This document shows, piece after piece, positions 16,324 through 27,500 of a DNA stretch of 40,758 nucleotides. The position numbers were made by a program, and so were the translations under genes. The notes below the pieces were generated by a model. That model did not search any database, was not told the origin of the DNA, and was given only the letters and a program-made list of their open reading frames with translations. Position 1 is the first letter of the stretch; every line of letters starts with the position of its first letter. The DNA comes from an uncultured euryarchaeote (lineage in GTDB: Archaea; Thermoplasmatota; Poseidoniia; Poseidoniales; Poseidoniaceae), in contig CALBFP010000042.1 in NCBI GenBank assembly GCA_937894115.1, positions 1 to 40,758 on the forward strand, written 5' to 3'.

Positions 16324-17250
16324 TCAAATATCCAGTTCAATGTTGAGGTTTTGAATCAATTCCTTGTACCGATTACGAATCGTAACTTCGGTTACACCAG
16401 CGACCTCTGCGACTTCACGTTGCGTTCGGCGTTTTCCACAAAGGACGGATGCGATGTAAATGATCGATGCCGCAATTCCAGTTGGCCCACGCCCGCTGGT
16501 GAGTTCTTTTTCCTGTGCTGCTTTGATCAACTCGTATGCTTTTGCTTCAACCTCTGAATCCAATCCGAGACCGGAACAAAAACGAGAAATGTAGTCCTCT
16601 GGCCCGGTTGGCATGATTTTCATTTTCAATTCTCGAACCATGAAACGGTAAGTTCTCCCGATTTCTTTTCGCCCAGTCCTTGAGGCTTGTCCTATCTCAT
16701 CGAGTGTTCGAGGTACGCCACACTGACGACATGCTGCATAGAGCGATGCTGCCGCAACGCCTTCAATCGACCGGCCGCGAATAAGTCGCTTGTCGACTGC
16801 TTTTTTGTAATTCACAGCTGCTGCTTCCCGGACGGTCTTAGGGAGTTCAAGGCGGCTCGCCATTCGATCGAGTTCAGCAAGAGCCATTGCAAGATTGCGT
16901 TCGGTTGCGTTGCTAACCCGGCTTCGTTTTTGCCACTTCCGCATTCGGTAAAATTGTGATCGATAGCGTGAATTGATGGTTTTTCCGGAATAATCCTTGT
17001 TCTGCCAGTCAATATCGGTTGACAGCCCTTTGTCATGAAGCATAACGGTCATAGGTGCCCCAGTTCGCGCCCGCTGATCACCTTGTTCTGGTGAGAACAC
17101 ACGCCATTCGGCACCCTGATCGATAACGTTGTCTTCCAACACAAGTCCACAATCGTCACATGTGACTTCTCCACGGGTTTCGTCTCGCGTTAGGCTTCGT
17201 CCACCGCATTCAGGGCATTTTACAATATCTTCAACTTGCTGATCATCCAT
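16324..17250 (-). CDS. tfb: Transcription initiation factor TFB
   Basis: This is the archaeal TFIIB homolog that bridges TBP-bound promoters and RNA polymerase. The zinc ribbon has CPEC (Cys12, Cys15) and CDDC (Cys31, Cys34). A B-reader/linker region with EWRVF and [17 protein letters not shown] follows. Two cyclin folds then occupy about 110-200 and 205-300, with [16 protein letters not shown] in the first and [16 protein letters not shown] plus a recognition helix [13 protein letters not shown] in the second. The 308-residue length is typical. A strong ribosome binding site (GAGGTGAT) lies five bases before the ATG. Confidence 0.96.
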   Translation of the reverse strand: MDDQQVEDIVKCPECGGRSLTRDETRGEVTCDDCGLVLEDNVIDQGAEWRVFSPEQGDQRARTGAPMTVMLHDKGLSTDIDWQNKDYSGKTINSRYRSQFYRMRKWQKRSRVSNATERNLAMALAELDRMASRLELPKTVREAAAVNYKKAVDKRLIRGRSIEGVAAASLYAACRQCGVPRTLDEIGQASRTGRKEIGRTYRFMVRELKMKIMPTGPEDYISRFCSGLGLDSEVEAKAYELIKAAQEKELTSGRGPTGIAASIIYIASVLCGKRRTQREVAEVAGVTEVTIRNRYKELIQNLNIELDI

Positions 17251-17303
17251 AACATATCACCTCAAGAACATTGAGAAATAGATATTTCAACGATTGGCAA
17301 GGT

Positions 17304-17314
17304 GTTTTTAAACC
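17304..17314. promoter_or_regulatory. TATA-like box in the TFB/aconitase divergent promoter
   Basis: GTTTTTAAACC includes TTTTTAAA, close to the archaeal TATA consensus, and reads almost the same on both strands. It lies 54 bases from the TFB start and about 75 bases from the aconitase-family start, so it could serve either direction. Confidence 0.5.
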
Positions 17315-17388
17315 TTATTCCAATATGGTCCTTTGGACAATGAGGCGTCGGTAGCGAATTGGTTAAACCACAAGGGCCCCTGAGTAGA

Positions 17389-19386
17389 ATGGGGTTGCGG
17401 ATGCAAGGGGGGCCGAATTCAGTTTCGCTGAAACCTGGTAAGCGCATTTTGTTCCTCACGAAAGACCTTGATTTGATACGACAACAATTGTACGAAGGTC
17501 TTGACTTGAGAATGGAAGATTTGGAGGTTGAGGACCTCTTAGACGACATCAATACCGATGTAATGACGCCTGCGTGGGTTTGTTTCGATCATGAGCCCGC
17601 AATGATTGCTAAAAATGCATACGCTGGATTGTTGCACAATGGCCTTCGCGTCTTCAGCGAGAATGCCCTCATCGACGGTAATTTTGAAGTGATTGTTTCA
17701 GGTCAACGAAAGGGTACTGGATCAAGTCGAGAAACTGCTGCGCAGTGTGAGCGCTGGGCTGGTATTCGAATTGTCATTGCAGCATCCTTTGCTCCAATCC
17801 ATGAACGCAACAACATCAATCTTGGTCAACTGATGGGTGACCATGAAATGCTCAAACGCTTGCAGAATGGAGAAGCCTTGGAACTGGATGAATTTACCTC
17901 GCAATACGATGAAGTAACAGCCCTTATTCTAGAATCAGGGGGATTGTTTGAATTCTCAAAGCGATTGAAAGCTGGCGACATTAAACTCCCTAAGTTGCCT
18001 ATGGAACGACGCCCGATGACGATGGCTGAGAAAATAATCGCTCGAAATCTTGTTGGGCAGCCGGATGGCGTCTGTGTCAAACCCGATGACCCCGTTATCG
18101 CACAAGTTCAGGGAGGATATTCACATGAGTTCACAACTGCTCAGGTCCACACCTTTCTTCAGGAAACATATGGGAAAGACTACAAATTAACCAACCCAAA
18201 GAAGTTCGGCGTCTTTGAAGACCATCTTCTCTATGCACATCACAATCCGAAGTTCGTACCGTTTATGGATAAGGTCGAAACATTACGGCATCTACAAAAT
18301 TCATTTCAAGCCCATACCGGCGTTCGAGATTACTCGGCTGTGGACGGCATTTCACCAGGGATTTGCCACCAAGTCGCTCGTGAGGAATTTATCGAGATCT
18401 CGGATTTTATTCAAGCCACTGATTCCCATACGTGCATGGGTGGTGCATCCAATGCCTTGACTTGGGGCGTTGGGGCGACAGAGTACGCCAATCTGGTTTC
18501 TGCTGGATTTACGTTTGTAAAGGTTCCAGAGTCGATTCGTTTCGAACTCATTGGAACTCTAAGCGAAGGTTGTACTGCCAAAGATGTTATTCTGTACATC
18601 CTTGCAGACCATGCGAGAAAAGAATTAACGCTCAATCGTTCAATGGAGTTTGGCGGACCTGGACTGAAATCCCTGTCTGCGGATGAGCGCGCAACACTTT
18701 GCAACATGGCAACAGAATGCTCGGCAAGAACAGGAATCTGTGAAGCTGATGATGTGTTGTACGATTGGATGGAAAAACAAATGCCTCACCTTGACATGAA
18801 TGAACAGCGTAGCCGAGCAATTCTACCGGACGAGGGGGCACATTACGATGGAGGAATCCATCAAATTGACCTCTCATCCATTCGTCCAATGGTTGCACAC
18901 CCCGGCAATCCTGACGAGGGTGTCCCCAGTGACCCCACGAACGGTGCTTACATCGATGATATCGGCGACGTTTCAATCGATATTGCATATGGAGGCTCTT
19001 GTACGGCTGGTAAAGCCGATGATATGGCCTATTATGCACTGGTTTGTCAAGCTGCGAAAGAGCAGGGTTTGTCGGTCAAAGAGGGTGTTGAGTTCTTCAT
19101 CCAATACGGTTCTGGAATTGTCAAAGACATGGCTATTTCCAAAGGCTGGCACCAGCTTTTCCTTGACGTCGGTGTGAAGCTCATCGATCCTGGATGCGGT
19201 GCTTGCATCGGAGCAGGCCCAGGGGTTTCAATGAATTCTGAACAAGTTACTGTATCTGCAATTAACAGAAATTTCCAAGGCCGATCGGGTCCTGGAAAAT
19301 TGTATCTCGCCAGTCCACTGACCGTTGCAATGAGTGCTTTCTCTGGAATTATTCGGCCGTGGAAAGCCGAAGCGATTGGGAACTGA
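17389..19386 (+). CDS. Aconitase-family hydratase with the swivel domain first
   Basis: This is a 665-residue hydro-lyase of the aconitase/isopropylmalate isomerase superfamily. The three [4Fe-4S] cysteines are in TDSHTCMGG (about 349) and DPGCGACIGAGPG (about 603 and 606). The closing NRNFQGRSGPGKLYLASP is typical of the catalytic half. The swivel domain, recognised by GQRKGTGSSRETA near 105-117, comes before the catalytic domain, reversing the aconitase A order. Aconitase B also places its swivel domain first, but has a HEAT-like domain that is missing here. The substrate (citrate, homocitrate or an alkylmalate) cannot be assigned. ATG 17389 is used; ATG 17401 and TTG 17359 are alternatives. 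Confidence 0.85.
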   Translation: MGLRMQGGPNSVSLKPGKRILFLTKDLDLIRQQLYEGLDLRMEDLEVEDLLDDINTDVMTPAWVCFDHEPAMIAKNAYAGLLHNGLRVFSENALIDGNFEVIVSGQRKGTGSSRETAAQCERWAGIRIVIAASFAPIHERNNINLGQLMGDHEMLKRLQNGEALELDEFTSQYDEVTALILESGGLFEFSKRLKAGDIKLPKLPMERRPMTMAEKIIARNLVGQPDGVCVKPDDPVIAQVQGGYSHEFTTAQVHTFLQETYGKDYKLTNPKKFGVFEDHLLYAHHNPKFVPFMDKVETLRHLQNSFQAHTGVRDYSAVDGISPGICHQVAREEFIEISDFIQATDSHTCMGGASNALTWGVGATEYANLVSAGFTFVKVPESIRFELIGTLSEGCTAKDVILYILADHARKELTLNRSMEFGGPGLKSLSADERATLCNMATECSARTGICEADDVLYDWMEKQMPHLDMNEQRSRAILPDEGAHYDGGIHQIDLSSIRPMVAHPGNPDEGVPSDPTNGAYIDDIGDVSIDIAYGGSCTAGKADDMAYYALVCQAAKEQGLSVKEGVEFFIQYGSGIVKDMAISKGWHQLFLDVGVKLIDPGCGACIGAGPGVSMNSEQVTVSAINRNFQGRSGPGKLYLASPLTVAMSAFSGIIRPWKAEAIGN

Positions 19387-19533
19387 TGGCGCTAAGGCTT
19401 CTGCAATTTGAAACAATATTGCATCGTTTACGTCCGCAACGGGCCGAAATATCAAGTAGCCTCGCCAATGGACTGCTGTTACCTGCTGGCCCGAAGTCAT
19501 GGACGGAGGAGGACCAGAGGTGGATGTGTCGGT

Positions 19534-21594
19534 ATGAGCATTGCAGAAAAAATGGCAGCAAACCAAAAGCAGGTTGCAATTTCAGAATTCTTTGAGAAAA
19601 ACAAACACTTTCTCGGATTTGATACCCTTAACAGAGCTCTTATCACTGCAGTAAAAGAAGCGGTTGATAACGCCTTAGACGCATGTGAAGAGGCACGAAT
19701 TTTGCCTGATATTATCGTTAAAATATCAAAACTCGACAACAAAAAGGACATCCTTCAGGTAGAAGTTGAAGACAACGGCCCAGGAATCCCACGAGCGAGT
19801 ATCGCAAAGGTGTTTGGCCAATTGTTGTTTGGTTCTCGGTTCCACGCTATTCGACAGTCCAGAGGGCAACAAGGTATCGGAATAACCGGTGTAGTCATGT
19901 ATTCACAATTGACAACTGGTGATCCAACCCATGTGGAATCAAAAATCGCAAAAGAGGCTACAGCGGTTTCGGTTGATATTGGCCTCGATACAAGAAAAAA
20001 TAAGGCCATTAAATCAAATCAAGACCGCATCGATTGGGGAGAAAAAGTCCACGGGCTCCGAATCAGAACGACAATGAAAGCGAAATATCAGCGCGGGCGC
20101 CAATCTGTTTGGCAATACCTCCGAATGACAAGTATCGTCAACCCTCATGCAGATATTCTGTTCATCGATCCTGATGGGGAAAAACATCATTGGCAGCGCG
20201 TGACGGAACGTCTGCCCGGGCGAGTTGAAGCCATCAAGCCCCATCCAAAAGGAATCGAATTGGGTCAACTTCAGCGTCTTTGCTCCGAATCCACTGAATC
20301 GAGAATGACAACCTTCCTCCGGCGTACTTTTTCTGGTGTCTCTCAGCGTGCAGCCAAAGAACTGTGTGAGGTTTCTGAACTTGAAGAGAAGCTCAAACCA
20401 AAGTCCTTGTCTGCACAACAAGTTCGGGCACTGCTCGAAGCGTTTCAAGGGGAACGTCAACTCAAAGGCAAATCGGTCAAACTACTCAACCCGCCTACAT
20501 CATGCCTTTCCCCTATCGAGGAATTGTTGATCAAAAAGGGTCTTTCAAAAACCATCGATTCAAAATTCGTTACCACCATGACTCGCGCGCCAAGCGTTGC
20601 ACAAGGCAATCCATTCCAAGTGGAGGTTGGCTTGATTTTTGGTGAAGGGATGACAGCAGATAAGCCAGTGGAAATACTTCGGTTTGCAAATCGCGTCCCT
20701 CTGATGTATCAGCAAGGTGGTTGCTTGTTGACCAAAGCGATTGAGAGCGTGGATTGGCGGCAATATGGTTTGGATCAAGCGGGTGGCCGGGGCGTCCCCA
20801 AAGGCCCCGCAGCAATTCTTGTCCACCTCGCAAGCACCAACGTACAATTTACATCCGAGGCAAAGGAAGCGCTTTCTGATAATGAAACAGTGATGGAAGA
20901 AGCGCGCAAAGCGATGCTTGAGATGGGGCGAGGGTTAAGGAAGCATCTGGAAAAGCAGAAAAAAATGGGCAAGACAAAAGAGAAATTCGAACTTATCAAT
21001 GACATCATTCCAGCCATTGCGGAGAAATCTGCTTCCTTGCTTGAACTCCCGGTTCCAGATTTAGCTGCTTCAATCACCAAGATTATGTCTGCGGTAATAG
21101 CAGAGACCACAACAACATGGAATAAAGCGACCAAACAAACCGACGTCCATATCACACTCTACAATTACACCTCTCGCGCGAGATCGTACACCATGCTTGT
21201 CAATTGGCCTGAACGTCAGGGTGCGAGCATGGTGAACAATAATCTGGGCGGTCGAAAAGAAGCAATGGGCGTTTGGGCTTGGAAACTTGAAACGTTGCAA
21301 CCCGGAGTACAAACGGTCATTTCATACAGCCTTGCGGACTTAGAGAAGGGCGATTGGAATGAAACCGACGTCTTTTATCGAGGTTCTCAAGAAGTCATCG
21401 GTGCAACAAAAATGGATGAAAAATTGCTTGAAGAGATTCGAAGACAAGAAGAAGCGCTTAATGCCCCGCTCCCTGAAGACGATGAACCATTGGATGTGAA
21501 CGAAAGCTCAGACGATGAAAGCGTGGATGAATCTGAACCAAACGCCCCTCCCAGTGACACGATGCAGACAACGTTGTTCGGAGGTGATTACTGA
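19534..21594 (+). CDS. top6B: DNA topoisomerase VI subunit B
   Basis: This is the GHKL ATPase subunit of TopoVI, a type IIB topoisomerase that relaxes and decatenates DNA together with Top6A. The N-box EAVDNALDA (Glu42, Asn46), the G1 box DNGPGIP (80-86) and the G2 box GQQGIGITG (111-119) are intact. The transducer region follows. The C terminus has a beta-sandwich-like part (VHITLYNYTSRARSYTMLV) and an acidic tail rich in D, E and S. The 686-residue length fits euryarchaeal forms with the extra C-terminal domain. ATG 19534 is preceded by AGAGGTGG. It overlaps top6A by one base (TGATG). Confidence 0.96.
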   Translation: MSIAEKMAANQKQVAISEFFEKNKHFLGFDTLNRALITAVKEAVDNALDACEEARILPDIIVKISKLDNKKDILQVEVEDNGPGIPRASIAKVFGQLLFGSRFHAIRQSRGQQGIGITGVVMYSQLTTGDPTHVESKIAKEATAVSVDIGLDTRKNKAIKSNQDRIDWGEKVHGLRIRTTMKAKYQRGRQSVWQYLRMTSIVNPHADILFIDPDGEKHHWQRVTERLPGRVEAIKPHPKGIELGQLQRLCSESTESRMTTFLRRTFSGVSQRAAKELCEVSELEEKLKPKSLSAQQVRALLEAFQGERQLKGKSVKLLNPPTSCLSPIEELLIKKGLSKTIDSKFVTTMTRAPSVAQGNPFQVEVGLIFGEGMTADKPVEILRFANRVPLMYQQGGCLLTKAIESVDWRQYGLDQAGGRGVPKGPAAILVHLASTNVQFTSEAKEALSDNETVMEEARKAMLEMGRGLRKHLEKQKKMGKTKEKFELINDIIPAIAEKSASLLELPVPDLAASITKIMSAVIAETTTTWNKATKQTDVHITLYNYTSRARSYTMLVNWPERQGASMVNNNLGGRKEAMGVWAWKLETLQPGVQTVISYSLADLEKGDWNETDVFYRGSQEVIGATKMDEKLLEEIRRQEEALNAPLPEDDEPLDVNESSDDESVDESEPNAPPSDTMQTTLFGGDY

Positions 21595-22688
21595 TGGCTG
21601 AACGAAAATCCATTGAGGAAACGAAGACGGCTCTTCATGATGTTGTTCGTGAAATGTACGACCGAATCGTCAAGGGGGAGCCTCCTACAATGACGTTACC
21701 TGTTCGTACAAAAAACAACATTGGGTTCGATGCCAAACTTGGCGTTTACAAGTACGGGCGAAAACAGACAATTCGTGATGCTACAAGCCTCGGATCTGCA
21801 AAACAATTGCTCAGAGCGCTGCATGTTATTGAATTCATAGAAAGCATGATCGATGATGGGAAATCATCCACCCTTCGTGAAATGTATTACATATCGGAAG
21901 GTTGGGGACTTGGAAAATTCCAATCTCAAAACGAAAGCAACAACCTCGCAGAAGACCTGGAGATTGTCACACGTTGTCTCCGAGAAGACTTCAAACTACG
22001 TCCTGAAGAAGATGGGGCTCGAATGATAGGAAACCTAACACTTCGTGAACGAAACCGTCGCGGTGAATGGATGCGTATCAATGCTCGAGACGACGTTGGC
22101 GACAGTGGTTATGGTGTTCCATACAATGTTGAAGCAGAGAAAATCGAATTCTTAGAGCATGACGTTAACTTCATCATGGCAATAGAAACTGGAGGTATGT
22201 TTGACCGCCTCGTCGAGAATGGTTTTGATGAAGACTTTAAGTGTGCATTACTGCATCTAAAAGGCCAACCTGCTCGTTCAACGCGCCGAATTATGAAGCG
22301 TATGAGTGAGGAATGGGATTTGCCCGTTGTTGTGTTCCTTGACGGAGACCCCTGGTCGTTCCGAATCTTTGCTTCAATTGCCTATGGTGCGATTAAAACA
22401 GCCCATATTTCAGAATATTTAGCAACGCCAACCTCAACCTACCTCGGAATTACTGCGGATGATATTCTTGCCTACGATTTGCCCAGTGATGATCTTTCTA
22501 AGAAAGACATTGAAGCGCTTAATGCTGAATTAAGCGATCCGCGATTTGCTGATGGTTGGTGGCAAGAACAAATCAATATGATGCTCGAAGTCGGAAAGAA
22601 AGCTGAGCAACAATCGCTTGCAAAATACGGTCTTGATTTCGTAACCGAAACGTACCTTCCTGAAAAATTGCAAGCCCTTGGATTGTGA
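21594..22688 (+). CDS. top6A: DNA topoisomerase VI subunit A (Spo11 homolog)
   Basis: The catalytic subunit of TopoVI makes the double-strand break through a tyrosine. The winged-helix (5Y-CAP) motif is STLREMYYISE; the second tyrosine (residue 99) aligns with the catalytic Spo11 tyrosine. The Toprim metal site shows AIETGGMFDRL and FLDGDPWSFRI. The 364-residue length is typical. GGAGGTGAT immediately precedes the ATG, which shares one base with the top6B stop, so the two subunits are translationally coupled. Confidence 0.96.
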   Translation: MAERKSIEETKTALHDVVREMYDRIVKGEPPTMTLPVRTKNNIGFDAKLGVYKYGRKQTIRDATSLGSAKQLLRALHVIEFIESMIDDGKSSTLREMYYISEGWGLGKFQSQNESNNLAEDLEIVTRCLREDFKLRPEEDGARMIGNLTLRERNRRGEWMRINARDDVGDSGYGVPYNVEAEKIEFLEHDVNFIMAIETGGMFDRLVENGFDEDFKCALLHLKGQPARSTRRIMKRMSEEWDLPVVVFLDGDPWSFRIFASIAYGAIKTAHISEYLATPTSTYLGITADDILAYDLPSDDLSKKDIEALNAELSDPRFADGWWQEQINMMLEVGKKAEQQSLAKYGLDFVTETYLPEKLQALGL

Positions 22689-22733
22689 AAGGAAAAAGCG
22701 AGCCTTCTTTGGGGAGTGGTACTTCCACGATGC

Positions 22734-23720
22734 ATGGAGAGCGAAAAGAAGAACCCCTGGCCGCTCCGTATGCTCATTGCATCAATGGCGTGTTTCGTCA
22801 TTGGTAGCATCATTGTCATCGGTCAGATGAACACCTTCGGGGACGCTCTCGATCCACAAAGAAACAACGAACTGTCCGTTGATGCAACCGGTTCTGTGAA
22901 CCAAGAAGCCGTTACAATTGATGAGGCAGGGTGTTATCGTGCGTACGGTACAGATTTTGAAGGCAATGTGACTCTCTTTGAGCGCAACGGCTCTGAAATA
23001 AATGACGCTGTAAGTGAATCGAAGTGTAAGCTCGACTGGGGAGCACTATCCGCAGATGGCAGTGTCGAGTATGCGGTTCTTGGAACATGGGAGTTGGAGA
23101 AAGGCGAGTATCTCCTGCGGATTGAGTGTGAAGGCCCATGCTCAAACGAGACGGTTTGGCTTACTTCCATCGACAAAATGGAGAGCGATTTGGTTGGTTC
23201 TCCATGGGTTTTAATCGGGGGTTCCTTCTGTTGCCTAGGCATCTTCCTGTTACCTCTTTCCGGTGTTCTTCTCGCATTTGCACAAAATCGAAAAAAGGGC
23301 GTAATGATGGTCGTTGGACCTGATGGAAAATTGATTCCGCTAACCGATTTGACTCCAGATGTTGTTCAAGAACAAATCAACAGCATAAATGAAGGCACAA
23401 CAGAAGACATAGGATTTGACGTCCGGACCGGAGAATACATACAACAACGAAATCAATCCGCGCCTGCACAAATGGATGGTGCACAGGATGTACAATCTGG
23501 AAGTATGCTCACAACGGAACAAGTGTATGCATTGATGCGGGGTGATGTTGAATCTGCAACGCCACAACAGCAAGAACAGGAGGTTGCCGATCCGTTTCCG
23601 ACGCCACCCATCCAACCAAAACCAAGCACACCAGCGGTTGTGAAGAAAGAAAAACCATCGAACGACCGGAAAATTCCTGTTGCAAAAGACGAAGCTTGGC
23701 AATCATGGGATGAAGACTGA
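22734..23720 (+). CDS. Two-helix membrane protein, unknown
   Basis: This is a 328-residue protein with a membrane helix near the N terminus (LIASMACFVIGSIIVIG) and a second one near the middle (PWVLIGGSFCCLGIFLLPLSGVLLAF). The extracytoplasmic part between them has paired cysteines (CYRAYG, CKLDW, CEGPC) and looks beta-rich. The C-terminal ~140 residues are hydrophilic and low complexity, with Gln-rich and Pro-rich stretches. I do not recognise a family. ATG 22734 is used; GTG 22716 is an alternative. It follows top6A by 45 bases. Confidence 0.65.
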   Translation: MESEKKNPWPLRMLIASMACFVIGSIIVIGQMNTFGDALDPQRNNELSVDATGSVNQEAVTIDEAGCYRAYGTDFEGNVTLFERNGSEINDAVSESKCKLDWGALSADGSVEYAVLGTWELEKGEYLLRIECEGPCSNETVWLTSIDKMESDLVGSPWVLIGGSFCCLGIFLLPLSGVLLAFAQNRKKGVMMVVGPDGKLIPLTDLTPDVVQEQINSINEGTTEDIGFDVRTGEYIQQRNQSAPAQMDGAQDVQSGSMLTTEQVYALMRGDVESATPQQQEQEVADPFPTPPIQPKPSTPAVVKKEKPSNDRKIPVAKDEAWQSWDED

Positions 23721-23787
23721 AGAAACCGCTCTGTTTTTCCGACGAGTTCAAATGAGTCCTTCTCTACCTAACTACAGGTTGAGTAGT

Positions 23788-24522
23788 ATGGATAATCTTG
23801 AACGCTCGTTAATGTTGCTTCAAAACAAAACACGCCGGCTGATTCTTGAGCGATTGGTCCGCGAACCACACTACCCAATGCAATTGGCTGAATTGATAGG
23901 TGTAAGCCAACAAGCAATTGTGAAACATCTCAAAGAACTCGAACGCGGTAATCTTGTTGAAAAAATGAAAGTTCCAAGTGAGAAAGGTGGGCCTCCCCGA
24001 ACCATTTTCAGAGTATGTGAAGCATTCTCACTACGAGTTGACCTCGGTCCGGATTTGTTCAAAATAGAGCGTCGAAGGCTACCGTCTGGAGGTCCACTGA
24101 GGTTGAGTTCAAGATTGCCTGAGCATGTTCAGCCAATTGCGGAAGTTGTAAGTGGACGGAAGAAAATCAGCGTGACTGAAGGGGTTGTTCATCTTGAACA
24201 GTTGAACGAACAACTCGAACAATTGGACCGCCAGCGGGATGCCGTCATTGCCTTACATCAGCAAATCCGAGGTCGCGTCTCTGCCGCAGTCGATACTGAT
24301 TTCGAGGATTATTCCCAGCGAACAATGGTCCATGCGTTGATTGAAACACCGAGAGTTAAACCCAACCTTGGATTGATGGCAAAAGAGTTGAACCTCAGCG
24401 AGAACGACATTACAGCAGTAATGTCACGAGTACGAGAACTCGTCGAACAGCAAAGAGCTGATCGTTCGGGCGAATTCGTCGCCATCGACGACAATCCTGG
24501 CCTCCGATGGTGGCTTGGTTAA
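23788..24522 (+). CDS. Winged-helix (ArsR-like) transcriptional regulator
   Basis: The 244-residue protein has an N-terminal winged helix-turn-helix: LMLLQNKTRRLILERLVREPHY, then MQLAELIGVSQQAIVKHLKEL with a typical recognition helix, and a wing at PPRTIFRV. A long central helix (LEQLNEQLEQLDRQRDAV) could be a dimerising coiled coil. A second helical module follows (LGLMAKELNLSENDITAVMSRV), which resembles another HTH. Its targets are unknown. ATG 23788 fits the HTH boundary; in-frame ATGs at 23752 and 23710 exist, the latter inside the upstream gene. It ends five bases from the convergent giant gene. Confidence 0.78.
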   Translation: MDNLERSLMLLQNKTRRLILERLVREPHYPMQLAELIGVSQQAIVKHLKELERGNLVEKMKVPSEKGGPPRTIFRVCEAFSLRVDLGPDLFKIERRRLPSGGPLRLSSRLPEHVQPIAEVVSGRKKISVTEGVVHLEQLNEQLEQLDRQRDAVIALHQQIRGRVSAAVDTDFEDYSQRTMVHALIETPRVKPNLGLMAKELNLSENDITAVMSRVRELVEQQRADRSGEFVAIDDNPGLRWWLG

Positions 24523-24527
24523 ATCAC

Positions 24528-27500
24528 TCAATCGTTGGCTTCATCGCCAAGGACGGACATTAGTGAAGACTGCTCTGCAATCCTATCCTTAACCGCTGCT
24601 CTGCGGCCGCGGCCAACAAGATAAAGCACACTGAAGAGCGAGAGTGTAAGCAAGATAATCATGGTCGGAAGGGCGACCTTACCCACAACCTCTCCTGCTA
24701 CGTCCATGAATGGATTGGAGGATCCAAGCTCGTTATCAATTCTCATGACGTTGTCGCCTTCATCTGCTTCGACAATCTTGTTGCCCGGGTCAACAACAAC
24801 GTAGACGTTCTTACTTCCTGCTGTAACAGGATACAACATGTAGAATACAACCGACGTCGGATCTCCAGTTGCATCTGGCTTATCCAGTGCTCCAATTACT
24901 TGGCGCATGACAACGCTGTCTTCATCACAGGTGTTCTCATTCCTCTGGATTTCCTTTCGCATGTCGTCATCATCGTACTCACAAAGAATTACTTCGATGT
25001 CGGTAGCGTGCACGTTCCCGTCGTTCCAGACTTCAATCTTGATTGGGATCGACTCGCCAACATCTGCTGACTTCGTATCTTCCTTTGCAAGTTCTATTTT
25101 GAGGTTTGGAGCGCGTAGATTAACGGTGATGATAATTTCGTTGCTATCCAGCAAATCGCCGTCCCATGATGGCGTGTCATCGTGGTCTCCTCCAGCTTCT
25201 GCGTCGCCCATCATCGAGACAACTTTGAGGCCAAGACTTCGAGTGAGGAGTTGTGCTTCTGGATTAACTGCCACAACTGCAACCATCGTATATGTTTCAT
25301 AAGGTGCCATTTCGGGCAGACGGTACTCATCGATGTCTTGCAGATAGACACAACGATCTTCTGGGAAGGAAGAAACTGTTGAGTCAGTTGTTTCACACTC
25401 TTCCTCGGTTTCCAAGTCGAGACCGACTTGACGAAGAACACGCCAAGAGACATCCCAATCGGTTAGAACTCCCATCCCGGGAATCTCATCGACCGTTATA
25501 TCATTGCCTGACCGAGTTGTTGAGTGATTGTTCAATGTCGGAGTGTCAGGTACATTCCCTGCATTGGTAACGTTAACCGTGAACCGTACAACACGACCTG
25601 GTGCAGAGGTCTTCACATCGTTGTCAACGGTGGGATCCATTGTGATTTGCATGTCATAGAACTCGCGAACAGTGACGGTTATCTCAGTAACGTCGCGCAA
25701 GCGAGTCATACGACCCGATGCGTCCTCATCCTTTTGTTCGGATTTGGTATGGAACACAACGGTATAATCTCCTGCTGGAACTTGTTGTGGTACGTTCATC
25801 AGTACCTCGAACGATTGGAAGGAATTCGAGTCCAACTCTTCAAGTGTGTTTCGTGGAATGGTGATGTCCCAAATGACATCCACGCCCGAGGAGTCGGTTA
25901 CTCGCGCAAGTGTGTAGTCAAATCGGTCTGGACCGTTTCCGTCGTTGTAGACCGTCGTTGGCAGCACAATGGATTCACCTGGATTAACGCTAAGCTCTTC
26001 ATTATCGACTAAATCGATGCTGGTCGAGAGGCTGAAGACGTGGTCGACGTCAACCTGGAGAATTTTTGCGGCGGAAATTTTTGGATAGCCTTTCAGGTGT
26101 GCTTTGATGGTGACGGCTTTACCGAGGCCAGCTGGGGCATCATCGGGCGCACAAATCTTAACCTTCACAACGTGCATTCTGAATTCATCACCTGACATGA
26201 GAACCCACGGATAAGATAAGCCATCTGGATTCAGATTAAGCCCATTCGGGAAGATTACTTCTGTTGTCCAGTTATCATCGTTTCCAGTAGTTCCAGGTGT
26301 TGTGAATACAAGGTCACCAGAATCGAAATATTTCTCAACTTCGATTTCAAAGACATGGCAATTTGGATCGAGTGCATTCAAAGCATACGGCTTTGGCGTA
26401 ACCATTGCTTCCTGGTCCGTAATGTTGAACACAATGTTGTTCGATGAGCGGATGGATACGAATACACCCAATTCAAGGATATCGTATGTTCCCTTTTCGA
26501 CAGATTTGATCGGTTCGCCAGCAGACCAGCCCTTGAGCAAAATAACGAAGGCACCGGGATCTTCCGATGTTGGAACGTTGATTTCTAGATTTTTGGTGAC
26601 GGTTTGCTGTGGATCAAGTTGAACACTTAATGGGAAATTGACATCCCAGGCGAACGGCAGCAGCCATTCTTGGCGTCCTTCGAGGGTCTGTGGATCCCAA
26701 AACAAGAACGTGTCTGCCACGTTTCCTGTATTGGTAATCGTGATCGAGAAAATCGCTGTTTGTCCCTGCTCGACATCCGCTACACTGTGCGATGCATCAA
26801 GGTCGATTCCATGAACAACATCCATCAGCGTTAGTGTAGTAATTTCGGAACGAATTGCAGGATCCTTGTAGGACTTTGCATCAACACGGATTTCCGCAAG
26901 TTCATCCGCATTTGCCTGATAAATGGACGGAGCGCGCACACGGAGATAGAATCGGATTGATTCTCCTCCCTCAAGGAAGATTTCTGTGTCTGGGAAGATT
27001 GCGGTGTGGTTATCGGCAAAGAAGAGTGTAGCCGTCCAATTGGTTGGAACACCCGTGATGTTGAGTCCGTATGAATCCGCGACCAGGTCTTTCGGACCGG
27101 GCGTTGAGTTGTTCATCGTCAGATTGTAGATGGTTTGTTCACCCGGTTCAATAACGTGGTAGAAGGTTTCACCGTCGTCAAAGTCAACGTCAACCTGTCC
27201 GGTGAGAACGTGCGAATAACAAATCGTAAATCGATTGTTGTTGGTTTCATCGTTGCATTTGTTGGTGTCTGACCAAGCGACGTGGGCTCCACTTCCAAGA
27301 TCGTTTGAGAATGCAGGCGGCATCCCAATGCTTGGTTTGTAACCTGAGTTGGGACCCAATTTGTTTGATGACCAAGAGGTGATTGCAACCGTTTCCCAAG
27401 GGTCCAATGCAACGAAACCATCACCTACGGCTGATGTATAATTCAATCGAACGTAGAGAAGTTCCTCGCCTGCCGATGCGTTACCCGAGTCTACCCAAGC

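Noticed and set aside
19387-19533. Inverted CGGGCC/GGCCCG arms between the aconitase-family and top6B genes, considered as a structured RNA
   Set aside because: Only six pairs separated by over 40 bases and no recognisable RNA family; I see only a leader with a ribosome binding site here.
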